The notes under the pieces: model-generated | Seen by the model: the letters and a program-made list of their open reading frames with translations, nothing else | Database searches by the model: none | What the model was told of the DNA's origin: nothing | Position numbers and translations under genes: made by a program | Assembly (NCBI GenBank): GCA_016169945.1 | Contig: JADLSH010000190.1 | Span: forward strand, 1,178,001 to 1,242,000 | Reading direction: 5' to 3' | Length of the DNA: 64,000 bases | DNA from: Trachythela sp. YZ-2020 | Lineage: Eukaryota; Cnidaria; Anthozoa; Malacalcyonacea; Clavulariidae | In this document: one piece after another, positions 41,396 through 54,120 of the stretch | Layout: each line of letters starts with the position of its first letter | Position numbering within the stretch: the stretch's first letter is position 1

Positions 41396-42785
41396 CTTGT
41401 CATTCTGATGCCAACTTTAACACTTCAGAACAAGTGTCTTTGAAATTAACTCACTTTTGAAATTTAATCTTTTAAAGAGTTTTGGAGACTTTAGCCCGTT
41501 AAGGGTAGCTATCAGAAACCAATATGTGTAATTCAAAACTTTGATAATTTTTAAAATGATTTTTAAACAAAAAAACCTTCATTTGTGGTGTCCAAAAGGG
41601 ATCCCCATTGGTACCATAATGGATAAATCGGGACGTTACGTGTATATGGTGCTACATTTGTGGATATACGACGACAAAGCTGGGTATGCAGAGTTGCCGA
41701 ACCACGAAGCTTGAAGCGTACACGGATTTATATCCTTTGATTTAGTAGTTAATTATTAATAGTTCGGTTAGCCTGCTAACGGGCTGGGGCTGGTTGTATT
41801 TAACTACATTTTTTACAACCGGCCCCTGTGTATAAAATTCGTATCCTGGCGGTCTTGGTATTCAGTACATTTACACACTCGGTTGATTTTCTGTTCGAAT
41901 GCGTGCATGCTTTTAAAAATCCTTTGACCTTTTCATTTACAATTTCAGGAGCATTTGAACTTGAAAATTGGCTTTAAAGAGGGAAACATTGAGTCTTCGG
42001 TATCGCGGTTGTTGCATGCTCTCGGTTCGGCTACTTGGCCAGTGTTTCTCTCTTTTTGTAAATGTACTGCTTAGGATAAGCGCGCTGCGGTTAGGTAGCT
42101 TGATTAGATAGAATAATAGGAAGATCAAGTAAAACTTTGTCAGACTTCAGTCGTGCGGAATATCGGTAGGATTTTAAAAAGCTGGCATCGTTTTCTTGCG
42201 TAGAGGGTACAAATGGTATCCTTAGCTTAGAGGGTGCAAATGGTACCCCTAAGAAGATTGGTGGATTTTTTGCAAGAGGATATCAAGAACAAAGATGGCG
42301 GAATAACAATTTGTAAATAACAATTTGTATTTTGAATATTTCCCCCTTAGTTGGATGTACATCGCTGGTTTCGAACGTTAGTTTTCTGCCCCGGGTCAAT
42401 GAAAACAGTTCGCTACCAGAGATTAGCTCCCCTCTCTGTCATAGCGGTTATATGGCGGCTCGTGGACATCCATGAAACATAACGTAATATTATAAGTGCA
42501 TGCTAACCACCATACCTCTGCTTGTGGAAGCTCACTAGGTGCGATGCACACTAGGTTAAGTTAGGCTAAGGGCATGATCGAGATTCCGCATTCAGGGGTA
42601 TTGCTTTTCAGGTTTTTGTGAGGTTTGTTGCTCGCGCATTAGTTAGGAAGGTCAGACAGGAAGATAGAAGTTAGTGCGTTTTTTGCTGTCTTTGTACTGT
42701 AGATTTTCATTGCATGTAAAACAATTTGATTGTTTTGTTTTGTGGATGACATCACATCTATCTATTTGGCAAAGATTTCGGCGTG
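41396..42785. other. Region without recognised features
   Basis: Short open frames on both strands lack splice context or family motifs. No repeat was recognised by eye. Confidence 0.4.
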
Positions 42786-42789
42786 TAAA

Positions 42790-42958
42790 GGCTGATTTCC
42801 ATTCAGTGCAAAACGTCGCGCGATCGACCTTTTGCGATCGATTTCTTTTGAATTATGAGCCTTCGACCGGATCCGTTCCAGTCGAGGGCTCATAATTCAA
42901 AAGAAAACGATCGCAAAAGGTCGATCGCGCGACATTTTGCACTGAATGGAAATCAGCC
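42790..42958. mobile_element. Near-perfect hairpin element with TTAA-type target
   Basis: Arms of about 75 bp begin ggctgatttccattcagtgc and mirror with very few differences. The loop is about 15-20 bp around ttcgaccggatccg. The flanks are TAAA and TTAA, as in the element at 10326-10495. The arms include cgcgcgatcgacc. Confidence 0.85.
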
Positions 42959-42962
42959 TTAA

Positions 42963-43892
42963 GCCCGAAACTCCACCAGTTTACTTTAACATTGATGTAG
43001 ATCCGAGCTTACGAATCGAAAGTTTTGTCATCTGAACGTGGTGTCTTCCACAGAGCAAAATAATTATATTTGTAGCGCTTTACTATAGTCTCCGCACAGC
43101 CGCAAATCGTCACGCAAACCGACTAGGAACTCAGTGCTGTAAAGTATTTGCTAAAGCAGGAAAATGGAATCTGTTTTCCTGCCGTGAAAATACTTTGTGG
43201 TAACCAAAACAAAGTGGCAAAAATGCGAACAAATTAAATACACAATGGAGAAGAAAAGAAACAAAAAAAAGCCGAAAAAGTACAAGCTGAAAACAAAATA
43301 TAAATAGCGCAAAGCCACTTTGAATAAGCAACAATAATCCGAGAATACTCGACGCAGAAAAAAAAAAGAAAATCTGTTTTCTGCCTAAAATGTCTTGGAT
43401 TAGGGGCTTAATGATAAGAAATGGTGTTCTTGTTCCAAAGTGGAGACAGGCCCGTTTCTTTAAGATTATTTAGCTATTGCGTGGCGATCGCGCGCGCGCT
43501 CTATCATAAGTTCTTAGTCAAAAGACCGCCAGGAAAAAATAGGGTGTTTTCATGTGTTGCTTTGTTAACGGACAAACAGTTTTAAATGTTTACTTGTTTT
43601 GTGATAAGTTTCGGCACTTAAAGTTTGTCCTACAGCATGGTCGCCATGAAATCATTCTGCAGATCAAGTTTATGAATGGTCGCCATAGCAATGTAGAATG
43701 TTTGCCATGTTGAATTCCGCGTTGCCTTACTTTGTTCATACATAAGCTTGGTCGAACGCAGCTAATTAGCATAAGCGGCGCGCGCGTTCTACTGAAATGC
43801 AGAGTACAGTCGACGAGTGTATTCGCAAATACTGATGTGTGCTCGAGACTTGAAACAAGTCTAGCTTTGGACATGAAAATTTCACATGCTGG
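42963..43892. other. Region without recognised features
   Basis: There is a purine-rich stretch near 43245-43380 and a gcgatcgcgcgcgcgc tract at 43484-43499. No coding exon is supported. Confidence 0.4.
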
Positions 43893-44030
43893 CTAATTAC
43901 AATTAAGTGCGCGAAGTTGCATGCTTTAATACAAATTACGTGCGCGAAGGTGCATGCTCATTACAATTAAGTGCGCAAAGTTGCATGCTAATTACAATTA
44001 CGTGCGCGTATTTGCATGATTAAATGCGCG
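43893..44030. repeat. About 36-bp tandem repeat
   Basis: taattacaattaagtgcgcg with agttgcatgc recurs about four times with small changes. Confidence 0.75.
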
Positions 44031-44751
44031 CGTTCTTGCGCAAATTTGAGACATTAAAATTGCTTAATGCGTGCGACTCTAGCAAAAATTATGCGCTAAA
44101 AACAAAATATGGAAAATGCACACATTGGGTAAAACTGTGAATGCATCCAAGTTTCCTAACAACTTTTACAATGGCAAACTGCCGTAAAATATGTTCGGTC
44201 ACTGGTTCATTTGCCACACATCTTGTCCTGAACGTATTTTACTTTAAATATTTTCAGGTTTCAAGGTTAAGATAAATATACTTAAACGTGTAACAACTTT
44301 GTGCAAAGAAGAATATTTGTCTTGCGCAATTTGTAGACCAAATTTTTGGGAGGTCTACATTGTTTGCTTGCGCGTCTCCTGGAACATTTTTTCTGGTTTA
44401 TATTCGGCAAATATAAACTTTTTCTTTACAAAACAACAATAGGTCTCGTTACATTTTTGTTAGGTAATTCGGCCATAGGACGCGAGGGCATCTCCCCGGG
44501 GTCTTCGGTATCCGGCAATCATGATCACCGGAGGTTTTTCACCGGATCTCGCTATGCAAAAAGGACTCAGTGTCACTGTGGGTTCTGGTTTTCCTCCGGT
44601 GATTATTTTTTTCGTTTGGCTTCAAATAAAAAATTTCCAAAACAAAAAACGGTGTCCGTGTTCTCGGGACGAATTCAGTATACTGTTGTTTAACTAAGAT
44701 ATAATGGCAGGTTGTTGAATTAGGTTCTTGCCAAGTGTTAATTGATGGCAC
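44031..44751. other. Region with a small hairpin, no gene supported
   Basis: tcaccggaggtttttc and its inverse ending cctccggtga flank about 60 bp near 44525-44606. The 115-codon frame at 44346-44693 crosses this hairpin and is not supported as a gene. Confidence 0.4.
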
Positions 44752-44990
44752 AATGAATGGTTAGTGGTATGTGCCTTTCTCCAATGCAATCGGGGTAAAA
44801 TCTTATAATATACAGTTGTCAGATAATATTTCATCTCAGCTGCATGTGGGAAGAGTGGTTTAATTAAGACTTCACTAAAACACTAAGTTTTTCCAAGTAC
44901 TCTACTTTCCTCTAATGGTAACATTGACACGAAAAGCGATAGCCCTTATTGGACCCCGAATGAGAACAGAACTGAACAATTTAATTATTT
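44752..44990 (+). mobile_element. Degenerate SINE copy of the 32892 family
   Basis: aatggttagtggtatgtgcc, catgtgggaagagtg and cttattggacc follow the family order, with loss of most of the box B region. Confidence 0.55.
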
Positions 44991-45124
44991 TATCCAACTG
45001 GTTATTACAAACTGTCTATAAACTCCAAACTAGGAGTAATCGGCAATCCGCAATTTTAGGCATACAGCGGACACTCCACCAATTTGACCGAAAGTATTAC
45101 ACTGACTTAACCGTCTAGAAGTTC

Positions 45125-45498
45125 CAGTGGCGTAACTCCTATGAGCTCTACCCGGTAGGAGCCGGGGGCACCCAGACGATCGGGCTTCCTTCCAGGGGAG
45201 CACCCAGTTGTCCGGGGGCCCCCAGACGATCGGGCTTCCTTCCAGGGGAGCACCCAGTTGTCCGGGGGCCAAACAAATTGTAAATTTTGTTATGTTAAAA
45301 TGTCGTTTTCTGACCATCAGAATTCTGTAAAATCTTCCCCCAAAGGGCCAGGAAATGGAATTTCAGAGACTCTAGATTTAAAAATTTTCCAGGAGGGCAT
45401 GCCCCCGGACCCCTCGAGCTTGTGCCTTCGACATTCTTACTAGAGGGGCCTTTAAAAATTTTGAACCGGGGGCACCCTGATATAACGTTACGCCACTG
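45125..45498. mobile_element. hAT MITE, second copy of the 35009-35387 family
   Basis: The ends are cagtggcgtaact and cgttacgccactg. The flanks AGAAGTTC and AGAAGCTC form an 8-bp target duplication with one change. The body is the reverse complement of the first copy (for example aaaatgtcgttttctgacca). It has an internal duplication of about 68 bp (cagacgatcgggcttccttc). Confidence 0.9.
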
Positions 45499-45889
45499 AG
45501 AAGCTCCAGCACTTTTAAAATACTCCGCCGACTAAACCAAACATGATTAAGATATAAACTACTTCCGCTTTTACCTCCCCTGTTAGCTCCAGTGTTACAG
45601 AACTTTTTCTAAGCAAACGGTATTCTGATTCGTTTTTGGGTTCAATTCCCAGAACACCGTTCAGTTTCGCATCTAATTTCCAAGGAAAACATTCACTTTA
45701 TATAATAACCTATTCTATAATAAAGATAATCTCTTGCATGCTATATAATATCGTTCTAGATAAAAAAAAATACAGAAAAAGAAGATAAAAATAGCCGAAA
45801 AGAAAAGGGGTTAGCCCAACTTTTTGTCTATATGTGTATAGATACCCGAGATATGTATACAGATTCCCTATAGGGGGATATTGTTATAT

Positions 45890-46400
45890 GGGTGGCGAAC
45901 AAATCCTTTGGTTTTTGAAAGGCCCAATCTTGTTTAAACTACCCCCAAACGTTTGGAAAATGCCAAAACCTCTTTTTTATATTCAAAACAATGATTTTCA
46001 CGTGATAAAAAATTTTTAAAGTCATTTTGGTCAGAGGCAAAGGAGACCAAAGGATTTGAAATTAGGCCCTGTGGTCCTCCTTTGGTTAATTTTCGAATTT
46101 TTTTCAATCTTGCTTCAAACTACCTCCATGCAAATGTTTGGAGAAAGGCCAAAATCTCTTTCTTTCATTAAAACAATGATTTTCAAGTGATTAAAACATG
46201 TTTTAGGGCAGTTGAATATTTTGGTTCAGGTCCAGATGCAAAAAGGGGGAAGCAAAGGATTTGAAATTAGGTCCCCTGTCGTCCCCTCTTTGGTTTTCGA
46301 TTTTCTTTTTCAATCTTGCTTCAAACTACCCCCATACGTTTTGGAAAAGGCCAAAACCTTTCTCTTTCATGAAAACAATGATTTTTTCAGCTTTGGAAAA
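45890..46400. repeat. About 170-180-bp tandem repeat, three units
   Basis: Shared blocks are aaggatttgaaattaggtcc, caatcttgcttcaaactacc and aaaacaatgattttc, in order, in units near 45896, 46060 and 46240. Confidence 0.75.
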
Positions 46401-46409
46401 AGTGTCTAA

Positions 46410-46580
46410 AAATGGCCAAACGTAAAGGCTAACCCCTTAACTTTTTGTCAAGACTAACTCCTTTACTTTTGGGCAGATTTGTCCACTTTTTTAATTTTTG
46501 AAAAAGTGGCGATTTTTGACCAAAAAGTGAAGGTTAATCACTTTGCTTTTGGCTTAAAATGGACCATTTTTAGATTCAAA
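46410..46580. repeat. Copy of the terminal GGCTAACCCCTTAAC-type repeat
   Basis: aaggctaaccccttaacttt, gaaaaagtggcgatttttga and ccaaaaagtgaagg match the array at 63155-64000. Confidence 0.7.
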
Positions 46581-46642
46581 ACACACAGAGAGAGGCGGGA
46601 ACACCACAACAGTGGTTCGCTATGCTTTAAAGACCATGTAAA

Positions 46643-47000
46643 GTCCATTCTGCGCATGTGCTATGGGGGGTCTCGCGATGCAAACAATGCCCAAATTTCG
46701 CGTTGTTTCGACATCTAAAATTCGACATCTTCTAAATCAGAAACTCGAATCTGTATTTATTTAAAGCATAGCGAAGCAGAACCTGACCAGAACACATCAT
46801 ATTTTTTTAAATATAGCGTGTTTAAAATGTTAAACAAACGGACGTTGCCGGTTTGTTTACATCGGGACTTTACATCACCTTTAAATAAATACAGACTCGA
46901 GTTTCTGATTTAGAAGATGTCGAATTTTAGTCGAAACAACGCGAAATTTGGGCATTGTTTACATCGCGGGACCCCGCCCATAGCACATGCGCAGAATGGA
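46643..47000. mobile_element. Foldback element with arms of about 120 bp
   Basis: The left arm (46647-46768) starts ccattctgcgcatgtgctat and runs to ctgtatttatttaaag. The right arm (46879-47000) is its near-perfect inverse. The spacer is about 110 bp. Confidence 0.85.
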
Positions 47001-47070
47001 GAGCTCCGAGCATGCGCAGAAGCTTACCAACTCTGGATTGAAAACTGGATTGAACTGGTTTGTATTATAG

Positions 47071-48113
47071 CCAAACCGGATGTTGTGATTGTTGTCTTGC
47101 GAGCAACATTGCAATAACTAATAAGTTTGTATCGCTTCGTTATTTGATTGTTTCTGATATTTTTATCAAACTTTGGACAAGAAACAAAGAAATAGTTTAT
47201 CAGTTGATGATTTATGAAGCCTTTGGACATATTAAAATAAGGTATGAGTCTATGAGAAGCTATTTGTACATATATTTGCTGCGAAGCGGCGAAAATTACG
47301 CCAAACTTTGAGCGACATTTTTGAACGATATTTTTACTTATAGTTTTATAGTTTATATTTGTTTCTATTCTATTTGACTTTATTATCGTTAGAACTTTGT
47401 TTTAAAGTCTTGACATGTATATTTGTGTTCTTTTATGGACAAAAATTTGACCAAATATTTGTCAACAAATACCAGCATAATATCATAGTTCATAGAGATA
47501 ATATATACCATGTTTGAACGTTTGTAAATTTGTGCAAGTTTTCGCTTTATTTCTTCTTGAAACTCCTTGAAACTCCTTGAAAATGACAATAAGGATGTTA
47601 TTAAATAGACTTTTGATAATTTTAGCAGAACTTCATGTTTACAATGTATCCAAAAATTGTACAGTAAAGTGGTTCACTGGTTCATGACAAACTTTCAGTA
47701 CTTGTTCATTTTGTACATGAGTATGTATATTTTCATGAGCTGTTCGTGCGACTAAAGCTCGTACAGATGATTTGAACTTGTGCTTGGTGTTCAAACGCAA
47801 TATTGCAATTTTGATTTGGAGATTGCTCTGAGCAATTTGCAATTGTGCGAACAAATTGCAAATTGAAATTCACAACCAGGTGTGTAAACAAAGCCTCTGA
47901 TTGGCCTCTAGCAAAAGAAGAAACCAATCAAATGCTCCGAGCAATTGGATTGGAGCTTCCTTTTTGCTAGTAGCCAATCAGAGGCTTTGTTTGCAAAACT
48001 GGTTGTGAATTTCAATTTGCAATTTGTTCACACCGGTTGCAAATTTCTCAGAGCAATCTCCAGATCAAAATTGCAATATTGCAAAGTTGCTCGCAAGAGA
48101 ACATCCGGTTTGA
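47071..48113. mobile_element. About 1-kb element bounded by inverted CAAACCGGATGTT ends
   Basis: ccaaaccggatgttg with cttgcgagcaacattgcaa at 47071-47116 is mirrored by ttgcaaagttgctcgcaaga and acatccggtttg at 48076-48110. Inside the right half a hairpin with arms of about 120 bp (47797-48083) starts gcaatattgcaattttgat. It abuts the first satellite unit. No transposase is recognised. Confidence 0.6.
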
Positions 48114-48114
48114 C

Positions 48115-51100
48115 TGTACATTAACACCATAATTGCAACACGTTGACTGATGGGTAAAATCACATCAGGGGATAGGTTGGCCATTCGTAGTTGTTCGATG
48201 TCAGTTCGGCTTGATTTTTCTGGTTGGTCGTGCAAAATAGGCAAGTCTGCAGTTCTGCATGGGAAGCTCTGCCCTTCGGGTGCTGCAAAGCCTAACACGA
48301 TCAGGAATAACCGGGCAAAATTGTCATTGAATCGCCACTTGTGACCAGCTTTTCGCCTGTGTGGCTTGATCTAGCTTTCTACGATTGTCATAATTTCTAA
48401 TTGGCAGTTAGTATAAATATTCTGCCTGCATTCATATTTGATTTTGCTCTGACCAGATGAAAATTAGTAGCTAGCCGTAAACATTGTACATATACATTGT
48501 ACAGATGTGTTAAATCATTGAAAGTCAAACATGTTCCTTGACCCATTAATAACTGGCAGTGCCCTACCACTAACAAGTAAAATTGTCTGGCGTAAGACAA
48601 AGTAAACACTAGTAGGGTGCACTTGGGCCCATTACAAGCTAATTGGTTGATTAGTGCGCAATATATATCAACCATTACTGGTTCCAAACAGGACAATTTT
48701 ATTAATTGAAATTCTAGATAATGGATATATTGTTGGAGTCTGCACAATGTTTAATTAAATGTAAAAAAAGCTGCAGGCTGTGCCCAAAGACCAAATCTGC
48801 CCTACCACAGCAAATTTCTCACTCTCAATTGGTACAAATGTCTTAAAGCTAACCTTGATCAAAGCATTAAAACTTGATATTTTGTCTTTTTAATTAGGAT
48901 ACATGTTCAGCATGGATGCTATACATTGACGCCATATACAACTTCAGTTTGGATATGTACAATGCAAGAAATATAATAGACCTTTTCTTGAAATGAATTG
49001 CAAAGCAATCTATGATGAAGAAAGGAGACTAGCTTTGTCAGGTTAGAATATTCCTTGTGTATTAACCCATTAATTGTAGTACCTTACCACTGACGAACAA
49101 AATTGTCTGGTGTTTGACAGAGTAAAATACTAAAGTAGGGTACATCTAGTCACTTGAGGGCACATATTGCCAGGTAATCAGTTATTATTATAGGTATAAT
49201 AGCATTGTTTCCTGTATTTGAAAAAATGTTGGACGTGTGAGTTTTCAAAGACTATCAAAATGTGCATATTAAGTTAATTTATCCTGGAAAGCCATTGGTT
49301 TGACTCAGGCATTTGAGTAGAAATATTTTGAAACATGGGGTTTGATATTTTAATAGATAAGTGTTTTTAAGTTGGCAGTCAGAGTGAGTATATAACAACT
49401 GCCTGTGCTAGCAAATTATACGTGTTAATATGTTACAGCAGGGTTGTAAATGTAAACCCTCCAGCAGGTTTCAACTATATTTATATTTAAAATGTTTAAA
49501 TTAACACGGTGACCATAATTGCAACGTGTTGACTGATGGGTAAAATCACATCAGGGGATAGGTTGGCCATTCGTAGTTGTTCGATGTCAGTTCGCCTTGA
49601 TTTTTCTGGTTGGTCGTGCAAAATAGGCAAGTCTGCAGTTCTGCATGGGAAGCTCTACCCTTCGGGTGCTGCAAGGCCTAACACGATCAGGAATAACCAG
49701 GCAAAATTGTCATTGAATCGCCACTTGTGACCAGCTTTTCGCCTGTGTGGCTTGATCTAGCTTTCTACGATTGTCATTTCTAATTGGCAGTTAGAATAAA
49801 AATTCTGCCTGTATTCATATTTATATTTGAGTTGTATAAATTAGCACCAGAATGGCAACTATGACTGGTGGTAAAATCACAAAATTGTCATTTATTTGTG
49901 CTCTGACCAGATGAAAATTAGTAGCTAGCAGTATTAACACTGTACATATACATTGTACAGATGTGTTAAATCATTGAAAGTCAAACATGTTCCTTGACCC
50001 ATTAATAACTGACAGCGCCCTACCACTAACAAGTAAAATTGTCTGGCGTTAGACAAAGTAAAATACTAAAGTAGGGTGCATTTGGGCCCATTACGAGTTA
50101 ATTAGTTAATTTGTGCGCAATATATATCAGTTAATCTCACAAGGATACTTTACATCAACATTGTGAATAGATGTTGAGAACGAAATTGAAGACATGAAAT
50201 TTAGGCAATAGATTGTTTACTGATTGCAAGAAATTGCTCCAGGAATTTAACCTGGAAACCATTACTGGTTCCAAACAGGACAATTTTATTAATTGAAATT
50301 CTAGATAATGGATATATTGTTGGAGTCTGCCCAATGTTTAATTAAATGTAAAAAAAGCTGCAGGCTGTACGTGCCCAAAGGCCAAATCTGCCCTACCACA
50401 GCAGAAATTTTACTCCTCACTCTCAATTGGTACAAATGTCTTAAAGGTAACCTTGATCAAAGCATTAAAACTTGATATTTTGTCTTTTTAATTAGGATAC
50501 ATGTTCAGCATGGATGCTATACATTGATGCCATATACAACTTCAGTTTGGATACAATGCAAGAAATATAATATACATTTTCTTGAAATGAATTGCAAAGC
50601 AATCTATGATGAAGAAAGGAGACTAGCTTTGTCAGGTTAGAATATTCCTTGTGTATTAACCCATTAACTGCAGTACCTTACCACTGACGAATAAAATTGT
50701 CTGGTGTTTGACAGAGTAAAATACTAAAGTAGGGTACATCTAGGCACTAGGGCGCATATTGCCAAGTAATTAGTTATTATTATTATAGGTATAATAGCAT
50801 TCCCGTATTTGAAAAAAATGTTGGATGTTTGAATTTTCAAAGACTATCAAAATCTGCATGAGTTAATGTAATTACCCAGGAAAGCCATTGCTTTGACTCA
50901 GGCATTTGAGTAGAAATATTTTGAAACCTGGGGTTTGATATTTTAATAGATAAGTGTTATTAAGTTGGCAGTCAGAGTGAGTATATAACAACTGCCTGTG
51001 CTAGAAAATTATACGTGTTAATATGTTACAGCAGGGTTGTAAATGTAAACCCTCCAGCAGGTTTCAACTATATTTATATTTAAAATGTTTAAATTAACAC

Positions 51101-54100
51101 CATAATTGCAACGTGTTGACTGATGGGTAAAATCACATCAGGGGATAGGTTGGCCATTCGTAGTTGTTCGATGTCAGTTCGCCTTGATTTTTCTGGTTGG
51201 TCGTGCAAAATAGGCAAGTCTGCAGTTCTGCATGGGAAGCTCTACCCTTCGGGTGCTGCAAGGCCTAACACGATCAGGAATAACCAGGCAAAAAATTGTC
51301 ATTGAATCGCCACTTGTGACCAGCTTTTCGCCTGTGTGGCTTGATCTAGCTTTCTACGATTGTCATTTCTAATTGGCAGTTAGAATAAAAATTCTGCCTG
51401 TATTCATATTTATATTTGAGTTGTATAAATTAGCACCAGAATGGCAACTATGACTGGTGGTAAAATCACAAAATTGTCATTTATTTGTGCTCTGACCAGA
51501 TGAAAATTAGTAGCTAGCAGTATTAACACTGTACATATACATTGTACAGATGTGTTAAATCATTGAAAGTCAAACATGTTCCTTGACCATTAATAACTGA
51601 CAGCGCCCTACCACTAACAAGTAAAATTGTCTGGCGTTAGACAAAGTAAAATACTAAAGTATGGTGCATTTGGGCCCATTACGAGTTAATTAGTTAATTT
51701 GTGCGCAATATATATCAGTTAATCTCACAAGGATACTTTACATCAACATTGTGAATAGATGTTGAGAACGAAATTGAAGACATGAAATTTAGGCAATAGA
51801 TTGTTTACTGATTGCAAGAAATTGCTCCAGGAATTTAACCTGGAAACCATTACTGGTTCCAAACAGGACAATTTTATTAATTGAAATTCTAGATAATGGA
51901 TATATTGTTGGAGTCTGCCCAATGTTTAATTAAATGTAAAAAAAGCTGCAGGCTGTACGTGCCCAAAGGCCAAATCTGCCCTACCACAGCAGAAATTTTA
52001 CTCCTCACTCTCAATTGGTACAAATGTCTTAAAGGTAACCTTGATCAAAGCATTAAAACTTGATATTTTGTCTTTTTAATTAGGATACATGTTCAGCATG
52101 GATGCTATACATTGATGCCATATACAACTTCAGTTTGGATACAATGCAAGAAATATAATATACATTTTCTTGAAATGAATTGCAAAGCAATCTATGATGA
52201 AGAAAGGAGACTAGCTTTGTCAGGTTAGAATATTCCTTGTGTATTAACCCATTAACTGCAGTACCTTACCACTGACGAATAAAATTGTCTGGTGTTTGAC
52301 AAAGTAAAATACTAAAGTAGGGTACATCTAGGCACTAGGGCGCATATTGCCAAGTAATTAGTTATTATTATAGGTATAATAGCATTCCCGTATTTGAAAA
52401 AAATGTTGGATGTTTGAATTTTCAAAGACTATCAAAATCTGCATGAGTTAATGTAATTACCCAGGAAAGCCATTGATTTGACTCAGGCATTTGAGTAGAA
52501 ATATTTTGAAACCTGGGGTTTGATATTTTAATAGATAAGTGTTATTAAGTTGGCAGTCAGAGTGAGTATATAACAACTGCCTGTGCTAGAAAATTATACG
52601 TGTTAATATGTTACAGCAGGGTTGTAAATGTAAACCCTCCAGCAGGTTTCAACTATATTTATATTTAAAATGTTTAAATTAACACCATAATTGCAACGTG
52701 TTGACTGATGGGTAAAATCACATCAGGGGATAGGTTGGCCATTCGTAGTTGTTCGATGTCAGTTCGGCTTGATTTTTCTGGTTGGTCGTGCAAAATAGGC
52801 AAGTCTGCAGTTCTGCATGGGAAGCTCTGCCCTTCGGGTGCTGCAAGGCCTAACACGATCAGGAATAACCAGGCAAAAAATTGTCATTGAATCGCCAGTT
52901 GTGACCAGCTTTTCGCCTGTGTGGCTTGATCTACCTTTCTACGATTGTCATTTCTAATTGGCAGTTAGAATAAAAATTCTGCCTGTATTCATATTTATAT
53001 TTGAGTTGTATAAATTAGCACCAGAATGGCAACTATGACTGGTGGTAAAATCACAAAATTGTCATTTAATTTTGCTCTGACCAGATGAAAATTAGTAGCT
53101 AGCAGTAAACATTGTACATATACATTGCACAGATGTGTTAAGTCATTGAAAGTCAAACATGTTCCTTGACCCATTAATAACTGGCAGTACCCTACCACTA
53201 ACAAGTAAAATTGTCTGGCGTTAGACAAAGTAAAATACTAAAGTAGGGTGCATTTGGGCCCATTACTAGCTAATTGGTTAATTAGTGCGCAATATATATC
53301 AGTTAATCTCACAAGGATACTCTATATCAACATTGTGAATAGATGTTGAGAACGAAATTGAAGACATGAAATTTAGGCAATAGATTGTTTACTGATTGCA
53401 AGAAATTGCTCCAGGAATTTAACCTGGAAACCATTACTGGTTCCAAACAGGACAATTTTATTAATTGACATTCTAGATAATGGATATATTGTTGGAGTCT
53501 GCCCAATGTTTAATTAAATGTAAAAAAGCTACAGACTGTGCCCAAAGGCCAAATCTGCCCTACCACAGTCTCAATTGGTACTAATTGATATTTTGTCTTT
53601 TTAATTAGGATGCATGTTCAGCATGGATGCTATACATTGATGCATACAATTTCAGTTTGGATGCAAGAAATATAATGACCTTTTCTTGAAATAAATTGTG
53701 AAGCAATCTATGATGAAGAAAGGGGACTAGCTTTGTCAGGTTAGAATATTTCTTGTGTATTAACCCATTAACTGCAGTACCTTACCACTGACAAGTAAAA
53801 TTGTCTGGTGTTTGACAGAGTAAAATACTAAATTAGGGTACATTGCCAGCTAATCGGTTATTATTATAAGTATAATAGCATTGTTTCCCGTATTTGAAAA
53901 ATGTTTGATGGGTGAGTTTTCAAAGACTATCAAAATTTGCACGAGTTAATTTACCCGGGAAAGCCATTGATTTGACTCAGGCATTTGAGTAGAAATATTT
54001 TTAAACATGAGGTTTGATATTTTAATAGATAATTGTTATTAAGTTGGCAGTCAGAGTGAGTATATAACAACTGCCTGCGCTAGCAATTTCAACTATATTT

Positions 54101-54120
54101 ATATTTAAAAAGTTTAAATT
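48115..54120. repeat. Long satellite, four units of about 1.4-1.6 kb
   Basis: The marker ggggataggttggccattcg is at about 48168, 49555, 51143 and 52728, then in the next array at 54167. Spacing is 1387, 1588, 1585 and 1439 bp. The second and third units are almost identical. Each unit has a 240-bp core, a short second core start, two copies of the ctaccactgacgagtaaaat module and an exon-like piece. Short open frames repeat with the unit. Confidence 0.95.

Noticed and set aside
44346..44693. 115-codon plus-strand frame
   Set aside because: It crosses a small hairpin, has no family motif and no supporting exons.
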